Positions 1 to 11,700 of a stretch of 64,000 nt of DNA are shown piece by piece (the first letter of the stretch is position 1; every line of letters begins with the position of its first letter). Under the pieces are notes generated by a model that was not told the DNA's origin, ran no database searches, and worked only from the letters and a program-made list of their open reading frames with translations. The position numbers and the translations under genes were made by a program. Source of the DNA: Haliclona indistincta (lineage: Eukaryota > Porifera > Demospongiae > Haplosclerida > Chalinidae); NCBI GenBank assembly GCA_964017065.1, contig OZ024785.1, positions 2,747,142 to 2,811,141 of the forward strand, given 5' to 3'.

Positions 1-39
1 AGACTTCAGCACAATACTAGAGCTCGCCCACACACTGTA

Positions 40-114
40 GCATGAGTCCCTCCCTGTCCATGAGCCCCTCCCTGTCCCTACTAACATGAGCCCCTCCCTG
101 ACCCTACTAAGTAT
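40..114. repeat. 26-bp minisatellite downstream of ZNF-A
   Basis: Short array of the GAGCCCCTCCCTGTCCCTAC-type 26-bp unit, about three imperfect copies. The same repeat lies just past the finger exon of C, D, G, I, J and K, so it belongs to the duplicated gene unit. Confidence 0.85.
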
Positions 115-194
115 TATGACAGCAAATAATTGGTATTGATCATTATTTAGACAGCGCCTGCACAGAAAAGTTCATGGATATCCAAATGAGCAAA

Positions 195-2603
195 TCATTG
201 TCCACGTTTCTCTTTGGTATGGGTGCGGTTATGTACTCGGAGATTTGAAAGCTGAGTGAAGCACTTCCCACATTCGGCACATGAGTATGGTTTCTCTCCA
301 GTATGGGTGCGGATGTGTCTTGTCAAATCGTTAGCCCATTTAGTAGAGTAGGAACAGTGTGGGCATTGGTGCAACCTCTTGGTTTGGACACGACCAGTTC
401 GGCATTTGGCTTTAACATGATCAGTTACTGATTGAATGTGCGTTTGTCTACTGAAGGAGTGAGAACGGATATGACGTTTTAAGACTCGATGATTAGCTGC
501 AGAGTAAGGGCAGTGTGAGCTCTGGTGTGACTTGCTTGAAAGAGATTGAGATGAACAACCTTCCACAGATGGTTTAGACCTTAATGCATCAACAGGTTCT
601 TCTGTTTGGGTATGGTCAGAGGTAATCTGCTGTTGTACAATAGACAATTAGGAACGATAAAGAAGTAACACTGCCTACCTCTTCATCAAAATCTTTGTCC
701 ACACTCTCGGACTCATTCCAGTCCTCACTCTCTGACTCATTCCAGTCCTCGCTCTCGGACTCATTCCAGTCCTCGCTGTCGGACTCATTCCAGTCCTCAC
801 TCTCTGACACACTCCAGTCCTCACTCTCAGACTCATTCTCTTCCTCCTCATTCTCATCATGGGACTCATTCTCTCCTAGCACATTCTCATCCATGCTCTC
901 ATCATGTTCCTCAGCCGTCAGTTCGTTCTCCTCCATCATCACTGGCTCACAATCCGTCTCCTGACCTCTCTGTGCTGTTTGATGACTCTTACAGACAATA
1001 CCATGGATACTAGTGTTTGTCACGCCCACACCACGGCTAGCCTGGGTAAAACGCTGTACTGTAGACTCATCTAAACGTGCAAAAAGTTGAAGTAGAACAA
1101 TGTAAATTATCACTCACAAACAGTCTCTACTGTGACCAGTTCAATGAGAGGGTTGAGTGAGTGTATCTGATCACTGACGACTGATAGCTCCTCAAATAGC
1201 TCACCCAGTCTCTGATAATAGAGAGAGACAGTGCAGCAGGCAGGGTGAGTAGGGTTGGTACCTTATCATGACTCTCACTGCTTTCCTCATCTCTCATCTT
1301 GTGTATGCACACACACACGTTACAATGGAGTGTCGTAGCTGTAGCAAGTACTGTAGCTTCACATCACTCCACTCCTGGTGTCCCTCCTCAAGGCCACACC
1401 TCTTCTTGTTGACTGCATCCTCTGTGACTAGCTGTATACACTCTGAACAGACCATCACAGTACATGCTAGTATAGTGTCTCAGCTAGCCACACCTTCCAT
1501 AGTGTCCAAGATACTGATGGCTGCCTCTAAGTGTGTGTCCTGGTCTGCAGTATCCAGCTCTGAGAACACATCATAGTACTTCTATGAATGAGAGAAAGAG
1601 TGTCACTCACACTCGCTCGCCTACTCACTTGCTCGCTCTCTCACCTTGCCTATTGTATCAATCCAGTGTTGTTCATGATCGATCAATGTTGACAATGTTC
1701 TCCATCGATCCTTTAACCCCTTCAACTCTGACCTGCTTTCTCTCAAATATTCTCTCACTTCTGTCTCCTGTACTCGTTGCTCTATCACGCTGTCCTCAAG
1801 ATTGCATAATCTCTCACTCAGCTGCTCCTGTCTCCCAAAGTTAGTTAACCTCTTTGTCTTCAAGTCTCTCATTGTTGCTGTGAACTCCACATCGAAATTA
1901 TACATGGCATCATGTAAATCACTCTTGAGTTTCTCTGTGTGAGTACATTAGTACATCAGTATATTGTGTGACGTGTGTCTCTTACTGATCTTGTCTGCAA
2001 TACTCTCATACACAGCTCTCTCCTGCTCCACAATCTCCCTCTCCTTCTCCACTAGCTCCAATGCTTCAACACGTTGCTTCTCTAGTTCCTCAAGAGTCAC
2101 TTTATCCTCTTCCTCCTGCTCTCTTCTCTTCACCAGCTCACAGTTCCTCACAGCTTCTTCAACTGCCTTCTCTGAAAGGATCGAGAGGGGACATCACGAG
2201 CTGATTATAACATGATGCTGTACCTGAGCATTGTTCACATTTCTCCAACTCCTCTCTCGTCCTATCTTCCTCTCCCTCTGCTAAACTATCCAAGTAGCTC
2301 TTGAAAGCTCTGCCATACTCGTCCAGTGCTGGTGTGTGTGGGACCAGTCGACCATAGTTGTAAGCAAGGTCAAGATGGTTGAGTACTTGAGTGGGTGTAA
2401 CCGTAGGGAGGTTGTGAGTGTGAGCTAGTGAGAGGACCTGGTCAATCTTGGCTAGCAGTTGGTGAGGAATTGCTGATGATGACGTCACTGTTTCTGCTAC
2501 ATAGCGGCGTCGAGCAGACAGATCGTTCGCTATACGAGGAGGACAACAGTATTACTAGTAACACTATACACCAGGTTGACTCACAACGTGCAGTGGAAGA
2601 CAT
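195..2603 (-). pseudogene. ZNF-A: short-finger member of the zinc-finger cluster, frame-broken
   Basis: The shared exon series is visible from the ATG at 2601-2603 down to the stop at 195. The helical exons at about 1621-2490 are open. The acidic exon (about 680-1075) has [12 protein letters not shown] repeats. The finger exon has only two intact C2H2 fingers plus a first finger whose leading Cys is Ser. In the exon at about 1262-1470 a CA run (about 1308-1319) is two bases longer than in paralogs, which shifts the frame and gives an early stop. The segment holding the end of exon 2 and its intron is missing: the sequence goes directly from TCATCATCAGC to AATTCC, still in frame. It is closest to ZNF-I, which is also short-fingered. 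It could be polymorphic rather than fixed as a pseudogene. Confidence 0.7.
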
Positions 2604-2662
2604 GATGACATCTAAGATCCAAGATGGTCTGAGCGGGATCAGGGTACTTCAAAATAATTATG

Positions 2663-2712
2663 CACACGTGTTCATGGGCGTGTCGTTTATTTCAAGCGCG
2701 CGCGCAAATTTA
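2663..2712 (-). promoter_or_regulatory. Conserved upstream block of ZNF-A
   Basis: CACACGTG at 2663-2670 is followed by TTCATGGGCGTGTCG, then a GCGCGC tract and AAATTTAAAG. The block lies 60-110 bases upstream of the proposed ATG and recurs at the same place in most paralogs. Its role as a core promoter is inferred. Confidence 0.5.
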
Positions 2713-3009
2713 AAGACACACTAGAACATAAATACCAGTTGCTGAGCTAAGATCTACATAGTTAGCTAGTAAACGACTACTCCAGCAATACTGCAACAGC
2801 TAGTCCATAGACAGTGCAGTTATTACTTGTAGGTAATCATTCTCTGATGCAATATAGTTGATTTGATAGTAGACATACAACTGTATCATCAGACTGAAGA
2901 ACAATAACTAGCAATAATCATGCATGACAATGATAACTTTACAATGTACTATCAATGCTCAAGGTGTTAGGTATGTAAGATGAATTGAATAATGATAACA
3001 CACTCACTG

Positions 3010-3552
3010 TATGTAGTGTTGTATTGGTATACTAATACTAAAACACCTTATACTAGAGGATATTTTGTTTTAGTATACTAAACTAATACTAATACTAAAA
3101 GATCAATCATGGCTGTACTAAACTAAACTAGAACTATAAGTAAATTCTCACAGCAAACTAGACCATAACTAAATGTTTTTTCATTTAGTTTTAGTGTCCA
3201 GCTTCCTCGGCCCCAGTTGGGCATGTTTTTTCGACAGCAGGAGGAGCTATACAATTGGAAAATTGGAAAGCGAAATTGACTAACAGATTTAAACTTAGAG
3301 CGTGAAGTATTTCTTAGCCAAAATAAAAAGTACTTGTGACTGTACATGTGCACTTGTAGAATGCCCAATTTTATACCAAAACTATAATTCAATGTGGTGT
3401 ACTAAAACTAAAACCAAATTAATTGTGTTATAGTATACTATACTAATACTATAACTAAAACAATGAAAAGTGATTACTATAAAACTAGAATGAATTTATC
3501 CTGATAAAAATACTAATACTAATACCAAAATGGAATCTGGCTACTAAAACAA
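3010..3552. mobile_element. AT-rich insertion with 9-bp target duplication
   Basis: The intergenic module of ZNF-B reads ...ACACACTCACTGTTGATGG without interruption. Here the same site is split by 543 bases and the 9-mer CACTCACTG is present on both sides (3001-3009 and 3553-3561). The inside is full of TACTAATACTAAAA-like runs in both orientations. No coding capacity is seen. The TIR is poor, so the class is not assigned. Confidence 0.6.
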
Positions 3553-3561
3553 CACTCACTG

Positions 3562-4290
3562 TTGATGGTTGGATCAATTACTGTTCACAACAACAGAATG
3601 AGACACGATACTATCACTTCTAACAAACCCGTAGTTTCTTGCAGTCTGAAGCATTGTCAATGCCTAGCTCCTCTGTGTTCTCTCAGTGTAAGGCATCTCA
3701 TGAACACATGCTAAACAAAAGCAAACTTCTTACACAAAACTATCCAGAAAGTGAATGTAGATCATCTTATTTACTAGCTACAATGTATATATTTTGTTTG
3801 TGATTGTTTTAATAACAATATTAATTCTTAGTTGTCATGATTGAAGTTTCATTCATGAGAAATGAGCTCACGGGGTGAAATTGCCCATTCTTTATCTGAA
3901 AAATGAGAGATTGCTAAAGAAGCTTTCACCTCTGACCTAGAGTGGGTAATGTGACGTCAATGAATCATCACTATGGTAACTACAGTAATACACTGCTTGA
4001 TGAATATGTTCATGCATTTTTCATTGTTGCAGGTTCTTCATCTTTTGAAAACTAACACTGGTTTTGGACTGATTTTCTTTCCTTGGATGAAAGTGAAACA
4101 TTCAAGGTAAACTCAATTTCAAACTTTAAAACTATCGCAAAATTTTATGAACAGATTGCTACATAATACATTGTAGGTTCATTATAGGTAGTCCGGCCTT
4201 AAGTGAGAAACTGAACGTTTTATAGTCACAGGGTTTGTGAGGTAGCTAAATCAATTGCTCTGTTGTGCACGTGCTTTGAGACTAGCAATG
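3562..4290. other. Intergenic module between A and B
   Basis: No gene seen. The first part matches the flank module of other units (TTGATGGTTGGATCAATTAC onward). The part from about 3840 to 4260 matches 20220-20650, showing that A+B and D+E derive from one duplicated block. Confidence 0.6.
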
Positions 4291-4294
4291 TCCT

Positions 4295-4600
4295 CATCAG
4301 TTACTGAGTGAACATATGAACATTACGACGACAAGATTTCGCAAAGCATCGTCCACATTCGTCTTTATATGAGTATGGTTTCTCTCTAGTGTGAGTATGG
4401 ATGTGACCTTGCAAAACCCAGCACTATATACTTGGTAGAGCATGTACTTTAGCTTACTCTGACTCATCTGCATGGGTCATACTCCGACTCATCGGGCTGA
4501 TTTTCCAAATCATCCCTGACTCGTTTTGTACTCCGTAATCATATTCTGACTCAATCACAGTCTCCTCGCAATCTGCTCTTTCAGTACTGCTCTGTACTTA
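4295..4600 (-). pseudogene. Zinc-finger relic downstream of ZNF-B
   Basis: On the minus strand a CPYSTKYSAVL-like finger, a linker of the THTREKP type and an ECGRCF-like finger can still be read, but the first Cys spacing is broken and the frame shifts. A second copy lies at 20690-21030. It probably represents the lost end of an older finger exon. Confidence 0.6.
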
Positions 4601-4962
4601 TTCATAAGCGAAGCATGCATGGGGAAATTATGCTTTGCTTATGTTGCTTAAGTTATTTTCACCAAGTTGTTAAACATATGGATCAGACAAAATTTCTATT
4701 TTCAAATGTATTATAATGACAGGTCGTCTATAGTAATGATGGTTGATACAAAAGAATATTGATTAATTGCTTGAATAAAGAACAAGTGAGCATTGCAGTA
4801 TAATTATGATAGCTACAGCATACTAGCTGAAATAATTGTTATACATCTACTCAATGAAGAGTTAATCATCTCAATGATTCCTTCTCTTATGTCTAATACA
4901 ATTTGAACGTATGGTGAAGCACTGCCCACACATGAATATGGCTTCTCTCCAGTCTGATATAC

Positions 4963-7498
4963 TTATGACGAATGCTTTGTACGCATATGGGCATTGAGAA
5001 ACCCACATTGAGTAAAGCTCTGCCCACATTCCTCACACGAGTAAGGCTTCTCTCCAGTGTGAGTATGGATGTGACGTTGCAAAAACGCAGCACTATGTTT
5101 GGTAGAGTATGGACAATGAGGGCACTGGTGTACCTTAGTTTGATCAGTTGAATGCTTTAAACGCATATGGGTACTGAGACCAGCTGACTGAGTAAAGCTC
5201 CGCCCACATTCCTTACACGAGTAAGGTTTCTCTCCAGTGTGAGTACGGATATGATCTTTCAAATGGCGAGATCTCTTGGCTACGTAAGGACAGTGAGGGC
5301 ACTGGTGTGACTTGTTTGGACAAGATCGAGAGGTGCGAGACGAACGTGATTTCGGATGTTTCAACATTTCCGTAGTGTATATGTACATGTAGGCTTGACC
5401 ACTCAGTGCAGTACTGTGGTCCGAGATCACATCCTGTTCTACAGCCTGCAAAGCAAAACATGATTTTATGAGGAAAGTAATTAATGTACTGCATATGCAA
5501 GCTGACCTCTTCACAATATTGATCACTATCTTCGTCACTTGTCACATCTTGTTCTACATTATCCACTGACATATCTTGGTCTTCTTCTGTCACTTTGTCC
5601 TCATGCATCACCACCTGATGACTCATAGCCACACCCACATCACCGGCTTCACTACAACTAATCTATTAGATAATACAAAGGCATCACGATCACACTATAC
5701 ATGTACTTACAGGGAAGTCAGGGCACTGGTATTTCTCTGCTATTTCTTCGTCATTCTTTTGTTGATTCTCATTCTCCAATTCAACCTGGTCTTCCTCTGC
5801 AAGTCTATCCTCCTCCATTAGCACTATCTGACAATCTCCATGCTGCATATTTCTCTCAGCCACTTAGACATGATCATCGGAGAACGTTTTGCAATAGGCC
5901 TGTTTAGCGTTCTGCATAAGACAATCTAATTGTGCAAAATATTTAAAGTCGACAGTGTAAATGCATTTTGTTGACTCACAAACAATCTCTACTGTGACCA
6001 GTTCAATGAGAGGGTTGAGTGAGTGTATCTGATCACTGACGACTGATAGCTCCTCAAATAGCTCACCCAGTCTCTGATAATAGAGAGAGAGACAGTGCAG
6101 CAGGCAGGGTGAGTCGGGTTGGTACCTTATCATGACTCTCACTGCTTTCCTCATCTCTCATCTTGTGTATGCACACACACGTTACAATGGAGTGACGTAG
6201 CTGTAGCAAGTACTGTAGCTTCACATCACTCCACTTCTGGTGTCCCTCCTCGTGGCCACACCTCTTGATGACTGCATCCTCTGTGACCAGCTGTATACAC
6301 TCTGAACAGACCATCACAGTACATGCTAGTATAGTGTCTCAGCTAGCCACACCTTCCATAGTGTCCAAGATACTGATGGCTGCCTCTAAGTGTGTGTCCT
6401 GGTCTGCAGTATCCAGCTCTGAGAACACATCATTGTACTTCTATGAGAAAGAAATGAGTCAAGATCAGCTATTGCCACACCCACTCACTCACCTTGCCTA
6501 TTGTATCAATCCAGTGTTGTTCATGATCGATCAATGATGACAGTGTTCTCCATCGATCCTCTAACTTATTCAACTCTAACCTGGTCTTTGTCAATGTTTC
6601 TCTCACTTCTGTTTCCTCTACTCGTTGCTCTATCACACTGTTCTCCAGATGCCATATCCTCTCATTCAACTGCTCCTGTCTCCCAAGGTTAGTGAACCTC
6701 TTTTTCTTCAATTCAGTCATTGTCGCTGTGAACTCCACATAGAAAGTGCACATGGCATCATGTAAATCACTCTTGAGTTTCTCTGTGTGAGTACATTAGT
6801 ACATCAGTATATTGTGTGACGTGTGTCTCTTACTGATCTTGTCTGCAATACTCTCATACACAGCTCTCTCCTGCTCCACAATCTTTCTCTCCTTCTCAAT
6901 AATCGTCAATGCTTCAACACGTTGCTTCTCTAGTTCCTCAAGAGTCACTGTATCCTCTTCCTCCTGCTCTCTCCTCTTCACCAGCTCACAGTTCCTCACA
7001 GCTTCTTCAACTGCCTTCTCTGAAAGGATCGAGAGGGGACATCATGAGCTGATTATAACATGATGCTGTACCTGAGCATTGTTCACATTTCTTCAACTCC
7101 TCTCTCGTCCTGTCTTCCTCTCCCTCTGCTAAACTATCCAAGTAGCTCTTGTAAGCTCTGCCATACCCGTCCAGTGCTGGTGTGTGTGGGACCAGTCGAC
7201 TATATTGGTAGGCAAGGTCAAGATGGTTGAGCACATTAGTGGGTGTAACCGTAGGGAGGTTGTGAGTATGAGCTAGTGAGAGGACCTGGTCAATCTTGGC
7301 TAGCAGTTGGTGAGGAATGGCTGAAGAGGAGAGAGGATCACCCAAGCTACAACCTGTGCTATGCTAACCATCGCCACGTGTAGCTGTTTCTGATACACAG
7401 CGACGTCGAGCGGACAGATCGTTCTCTATACGAGGAGGACAACATTAGTAGTAACACCATACACCAGGTGTAGACTCACAACATGCAGTGGAAGACAT
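4963..7498 (-). pseudogene. ZNF-B: four-finger type-2 member with a premature stop
   Basis: Type-2 members (B, E, 5' part of F) have a different linker exon beginning [10 protein letters not shown]. The finger exon ends at 4963 and carries four C2H2 fingers (CPHCPYVAKRS..., [11 protein letters not shown]..., [11 protein letters not shown]..., CEECGQSFTQC...), two of them with a 13-residue Cys-His gap. In the linker exon the codon that is CAA in E and F is TAA here (5864-5866), directly after SDDHV, so the fingers are cut off. Exons 1-7 are otherwise open. The helical exon at 6469-6753 is a variant ([17 protein letters not shown]) shared only with F. A four-base deletion near 7360 falls within a predicted intron. 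Confidence 0.7.
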
Positions 7499-7532
7499 CG
7501 ATGTAGTCAGCGGGATCAGGATTTAAAATATG

Positions 7533-7556
7533 CACACGTGTTTATGGGCGTGTCGT
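7533..7556 (-). promoter_or_regulatory. Conserved upstream block of ZNF-B
   Basis: CACACGTGTTTATGGGCGTG followed by TCGTTT, upstream of the ATG at 7498. Same motif as upstream of A, D, F, H, I and J. Confidence 0.5.
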
Positions 7557-7559
7557 TTA

Positions 7560-8287
7560 GAGTTCTAATGAACACATATCCTTTGCTGTGCTAATAATAA
7601 TTATTGTAATATACTATCAATGCTCAAGGTGTTAGGTATGTAAGATGAATTGAATAATGATAACACACTCACTGTTGATGGTTGGATCAATTACTGTTCA
7701 CAAACAACAGAATGAGACACGATACTATCACTTCTAACAAACCCGTAGTTTCATGCAGTCTGAAGCATTGTCAATGCCTAGCTCCACATGTGTTCTCTCA
7801 GTGTAAGACATCTCATGAACACATGCTAAACAATTTTCAATAAAAACAAACTTCTTACACAAAACTATCCAGAAAGTGAGTACTAATAAATGTAGATCAT
7901 CTTGTTTGTTTGTGATTGTTTTAATAACAATAATAATTCTTAGTTGTCATGATAGAAGTATCGTTCATGATCGAGAATGCGCTGAGAAGAGTAACGATGT
8001 AGTAGTGATTCGTGTCCCTACTACTATTTCTTCTATTGCAGTGCATAACAATTAGAGCTAGCATAGATTCTCTGAGTTCAGTTCAAGGAGCTGTGTTCAA
8101 TGCATTCTACATAATGTGGGCATTGTGACTTACAGGTAGAAGTTGAATAATGAATGCCGTTGGCATTGAACTTCAAGAAGAGTGCATCCACAGAGAAAAG
8201 ATGGTGAAACTGAAAGAAAAAGCAAACTAGGTAACAAAAGACTTCGCTACAAAAGTTAAGTTGCCGCTCATGTATGTTCCATTTCCA
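7560..8287. repeat. Intergenic flank module between B and C
   Basis: No gene seen. This is the cleanest copy of the module that separates cluster members. It begins near TACTATCAATGCTCAAGG and runs through AGAGCTAGCATAGATTC to the minisatellite. Other copies are near 19455-20200, 31612-32600, 43330-44130, 54409-54700 and 58815-59600. It serves as the empty-site reference for several insertions. Confidence 0.75.
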
Positions 8288-8485
8288 GCCTCTGCCCCTA
8301 CTAACATGAGCCCCTCCCTGTCCCTACAAACATGAGCCCCTCCCTGTCCCTACTAACACGAGCCCCTCCCTGTCCCTACTAACATGAGCCCCTCCCTGTC
8401 CCTACTAACATGAGCCCCTCCCAGTCCCTACTAACATGAGCCCCTCCCTGTCCCAACTAACATGAGCACTTCCTGTCTCTACTAT
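8288..8485. repeat. 26-bp minisatellite downstream of ZNF-C
   Basis: About seven copies of the unit AACATGAGCCCCTCCCTGTC plus CCTACT, with point differences. Confidence 0.9.
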
Positions 8486-8568
8486 TATGACAGCAAATAA
8501 TTGATTATTTAGACAGCTGCAACACAAAAATGTCCATGGATATCCAAATGAGCAAATCATCGTCCACG

Positions 8569-11546
8569 TTACTCTCCTGTATGGGTGCGGTTATGCTTTT
8601 GTAGACTTGAAAGCTGAGTGAAGCACTTCCCACATTCTGTGCATGAGTATGGCTTCTCTCCAGTATGGATACGGTTATGTACTCGGAGATTTGAAAGGCG
8701 AGTGAAGCACTTCCCACATTCTATACATGAGTATGGTTTCTCTCCAGTATGGGTGCGGTTATGTACTCGGAGACTTGAAAGCTGAGAGAAGCACTTCCCA
8801 CATTCTGTGCATGAGTATGGTTTCTCTCCAGTATGGGTGCGGTTATGCTTTTGTAGACTTGAAAGCTGAGCGAAGCACTTCCCACATTCTGTGCATGAGT
8901 AGGGTTTCTCTCCAGTATGAGTGCGGTTATGTACTCGGTAACTTGAAAGCTGAGCGAAGCACTTCCCACATTGTGTACATGTGTATGGTTTCTCTCCAGT
9001 ATGGGTGCGGTTGTGAGCTCGGAGATGTGAAAGCTGAGTGAAGCATTTCCCACATTCTGTGCATGAGTATGGTTTCTCTCCAGTATGGGTGCAGTTATGC
9101 TTTTGTAGACTTGAAAGCTGAGCAAAGCACTTCCCACATTCTGTGCATGAGTATGGTTTCTCTCCAGTATGAGTGCGGTTATGTACTCGGTAACTTGAAA
9201 GCTGAGTGAAGCACTTCCCACATTGTGTACATGTGTATGGTTTCTCTCCAGTATGGGTGCGGTTATGTGCTCGGAGATGTGAAAGCTGAGTGAAGCATTT
9301 CCCACATTCGGTGCATGAGTATGGCTTCTCTCCAGTATGGAAACGGATATGAGTTGTCAAATTGCAAGCCCATTTGGTAGAGTAGGGACAGTGTGGGCAT
9401 TGGTGCAACCTCTTGGTTTGGAGACGACCAGTTCGACATTTGGCTTTAACTTGATCAGTTACTGATTGAATGCGCGTTTGTCTACTGAAGGAGTGAGAAC
9501 GGATGTGACGTTTTAAGACTCGATGATTTGTTGCAGAGTAAGGGCAGTGTGGGCACTGGTGCGACTTGCTTGAAAGAGATCGAGATGAACAACCTTCCTC
9601 AGATGGTTCAGACCTTACTGCATCAACAGGTTCTTCAGTATTCACTGTTTGGGTGTGGTCAGTGGTAATCTGCTGTTGTACAATAGATTATTACGAACGA
9701 TAAAGAAGAAAAACAAAACACTGCCTACCTCTTCATCAAAATCTTTGTCCTCACTCTCGGACTCATTCCAGTCCTCACTCTCGGACTCATTCTCTTCCTC
9801 CTCATTCTCGTCCTGGTCCTCATTCTCTCCTAGCACATTCTCATCCACGCTCTCATCATGTTCCTCAGCCGTCAGTTCGTTCTCCTCCATCAGCACTGGC
9901 TCACAATCTGTCTCCTGACCTCTCTGTGCTGTTCGATGACTCTTACAGACAATGCCATGGATACTAGTGTTTGCCACGCCCACATCACGGCTAGCCTGGG
10001 TAACACGCTGTACTGTAGACTCATCTAAACGTGCAAAAAGTTGAAGTAGAACAATGTAAATTATCACTCACAAACAGTCTCTACTGTGACCAGTTCAATG
10101 AGAGGGTTGAGTGAGTGTATCTGATCACTGACGACTGATAGCTCCTCAAATAGCTCACCCAGTCTCTGATAATAGAGAGAGACAGTGCAGCAGGCAGGGT
10201 GAGTAGGGTTGGTACCTTATCATGACTCACACTGCTTTCCTCATCTCTCATCTTGTGTATGCACACACACGTTACAATGGAGTGTCGTAGCTGTAGCAAG
10301 TACTGTAGCTTCACATCACTCCACTCCTGGTGTCCTTCCTCGTGGCCACGCCTCTTCTTGTTGACTGCATCCTCTGTGACAAGCTGTATACACTCTGAAC
10401 AGACCATCACAGTACAAGCTAGTATAGTGTCTCAGCTAGCCACACCTTCCATAGTGTCCAAGATACTGATGGCTGCCTCTAAGTGTGTGTCCTGGTCTGC
10501 AGTATTGAGCTCTGAGAACACATCATAGTACTTCTATGAATGAGAGAGAAAGAGTGTCACTCACACTCGCTCGTCTACTCACTTGCTCGCTCACTTACCT
10601 TGCCTATTGTATCAATCCAGTGTTGTTCATGATTATTTAATGTTGACAATGTTCTCCATCGATCCTTTAACCCCTTCAACTCTGACCTGCTTTCTCTCAA
10701 ATATTCTCTCACTTCTGTCTCCTGTACTCGTTGCTCTATCACACTGTTCTCAAGATTGCATAATCTCTCATTCAGCTGCTCCTGTCTCCCAAGGTTAGTG
10801 AACTTCTTTGTCTTCAAGTCTCTCATTGCCGCTGTGAACTCCACATCGAAATTATACATGGCATCATGTAAATCACTCTTGAGTTTCTCTGTGTGAGTAC
10901 ATTAGTACATCAGTATATTGTGTGACGTGTGTCTCTTACTGATCTTGTCTGCAATACTCTCATACACAGCTCTCTCCTGCTCCACAATCTCCCTCTCCTT
11001 CTTCACCAGCTTCAATGCTTCAACACGTTGCTTCTCTAGTTCCTCAAGAGTCACTGTATCCTCTTCCTGCTGCTCTCTCCTCTTCACCAGCTCACAGTTC
11101 CTCACAGCTTCTTCAACTGCCTTCTCTGAAAGGATCGAGAGGGGACATCATGAGCTGATTATAACATGATGCTGTACCTGAGCATTGTTCACATTTCTTC
11201 AACTCCTCTCTCGTCCTGTCTTCCTCTCCCTCTGCTAAACTATCCAAGTAGCTCTTGTAAGCTCTGCCATACTCGTCTAGTGCTGGTGTGTGTGGGACCA
11301 GTCGACCATATTGGTAGGCAAGGTCAAGATGGTTGAGTACTTGAGTGGGTGTAACCGTAGGGAGGTTGTGAGTATTAGCTAGTGAGAGGACCTGGTCAAT
11401 CTTGGCTAGCAGTTGGTGAGGAATGGCTGAAGAGGAGAGAGGATCGTCATACTACAACCAGCTACTGTGCTAACCATCTTCACGTGTAGCTGATGATGAC
11501 GTCACTTGTGCTGCTACATAGCGACGTCTAGCGGACAGATCGTTCA
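8569..11546 (-). CDS. ZNF-C: eleven-finger member of the cluster
   Basis: The finger exon (stop at 8569, up to about 9672) has eleven C2H2 fingers joined by TGEKPY linkers. The first has its full Cys pair, unlike most paralogs. Fingers 3-5 and 6-8 are near-identical three-finger blocks (contact residues at -1/2/3/6 about QSHA, QSSV, QSSK). The final linker ends at TAA where paralogs have AAA. The acidic exon is about 9727-10030 with two NESESED units. Helical exons follow to about 11546 and all junctions keep frame. The usual first exon (MSST...) is absent because the sequence upstream of 11560 diverges. An ATG near 11590 could start a tiny replacement exon, but this is weak. It is likely a nuclear DNA-binding protein; the target is unknown. 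Confidence 0.7.
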
Positions 11547-11642
11547 CTATACGAGGAGGACAACATTACTAGTAACACTGCATAACAAGGCAAGCTCACC
11601 AGATATGCTCAACTGTGTCATGTCCAGTCAGTGCTCACGATC

Positions 11643-11700
11643 ACACACGTGAGCATATGGGCGTGTAGTAATTGTACACGTGTTACTTCCCGCGCGCGCG
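11643..11700 (-). promoter_or_regulatory. Diverged upstream block of ZNF-C
   Basis: CACACGTGAGCATATGGGCG followed by TGTAG, then a second CACGTG and a CGCGCGCGCG run. The motif is related to the other units but altered and preceded by non-homologous sequence. Confidence 0.35.

Noticed and set aside
1500..1530. Protein end at the conserved TGA after YYDVFSEL...DTMEGVAS
   Set aside because: A GT donor 21 bases before and an AG acceptor after it give a 48-nt intron that keeps the frame in all intact paralogs; not excluded without RNA data.
1268..1576. Plus-strand frames opposite each CSECIQLV exon (for example [14 protein letters not shown]...)
   Set aside because: They recur in every paralog as the antisense of a conserved exon and have no motifs of their own.
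8290..8485. Possible CRISPR array in the regularly spaced 26-bp repeats
   Set aside because: Units are directly adjacent without unique spacers and the genome is eukaryotic; this is a minisatellite.
8721..9305. Second minus-strand frame over the finger exon (SASLSFQ...ITAPILERN repeats)
   Set aside because: A shifted-frame shadow of the TGEKPY finger repeat, found for every finger exon.
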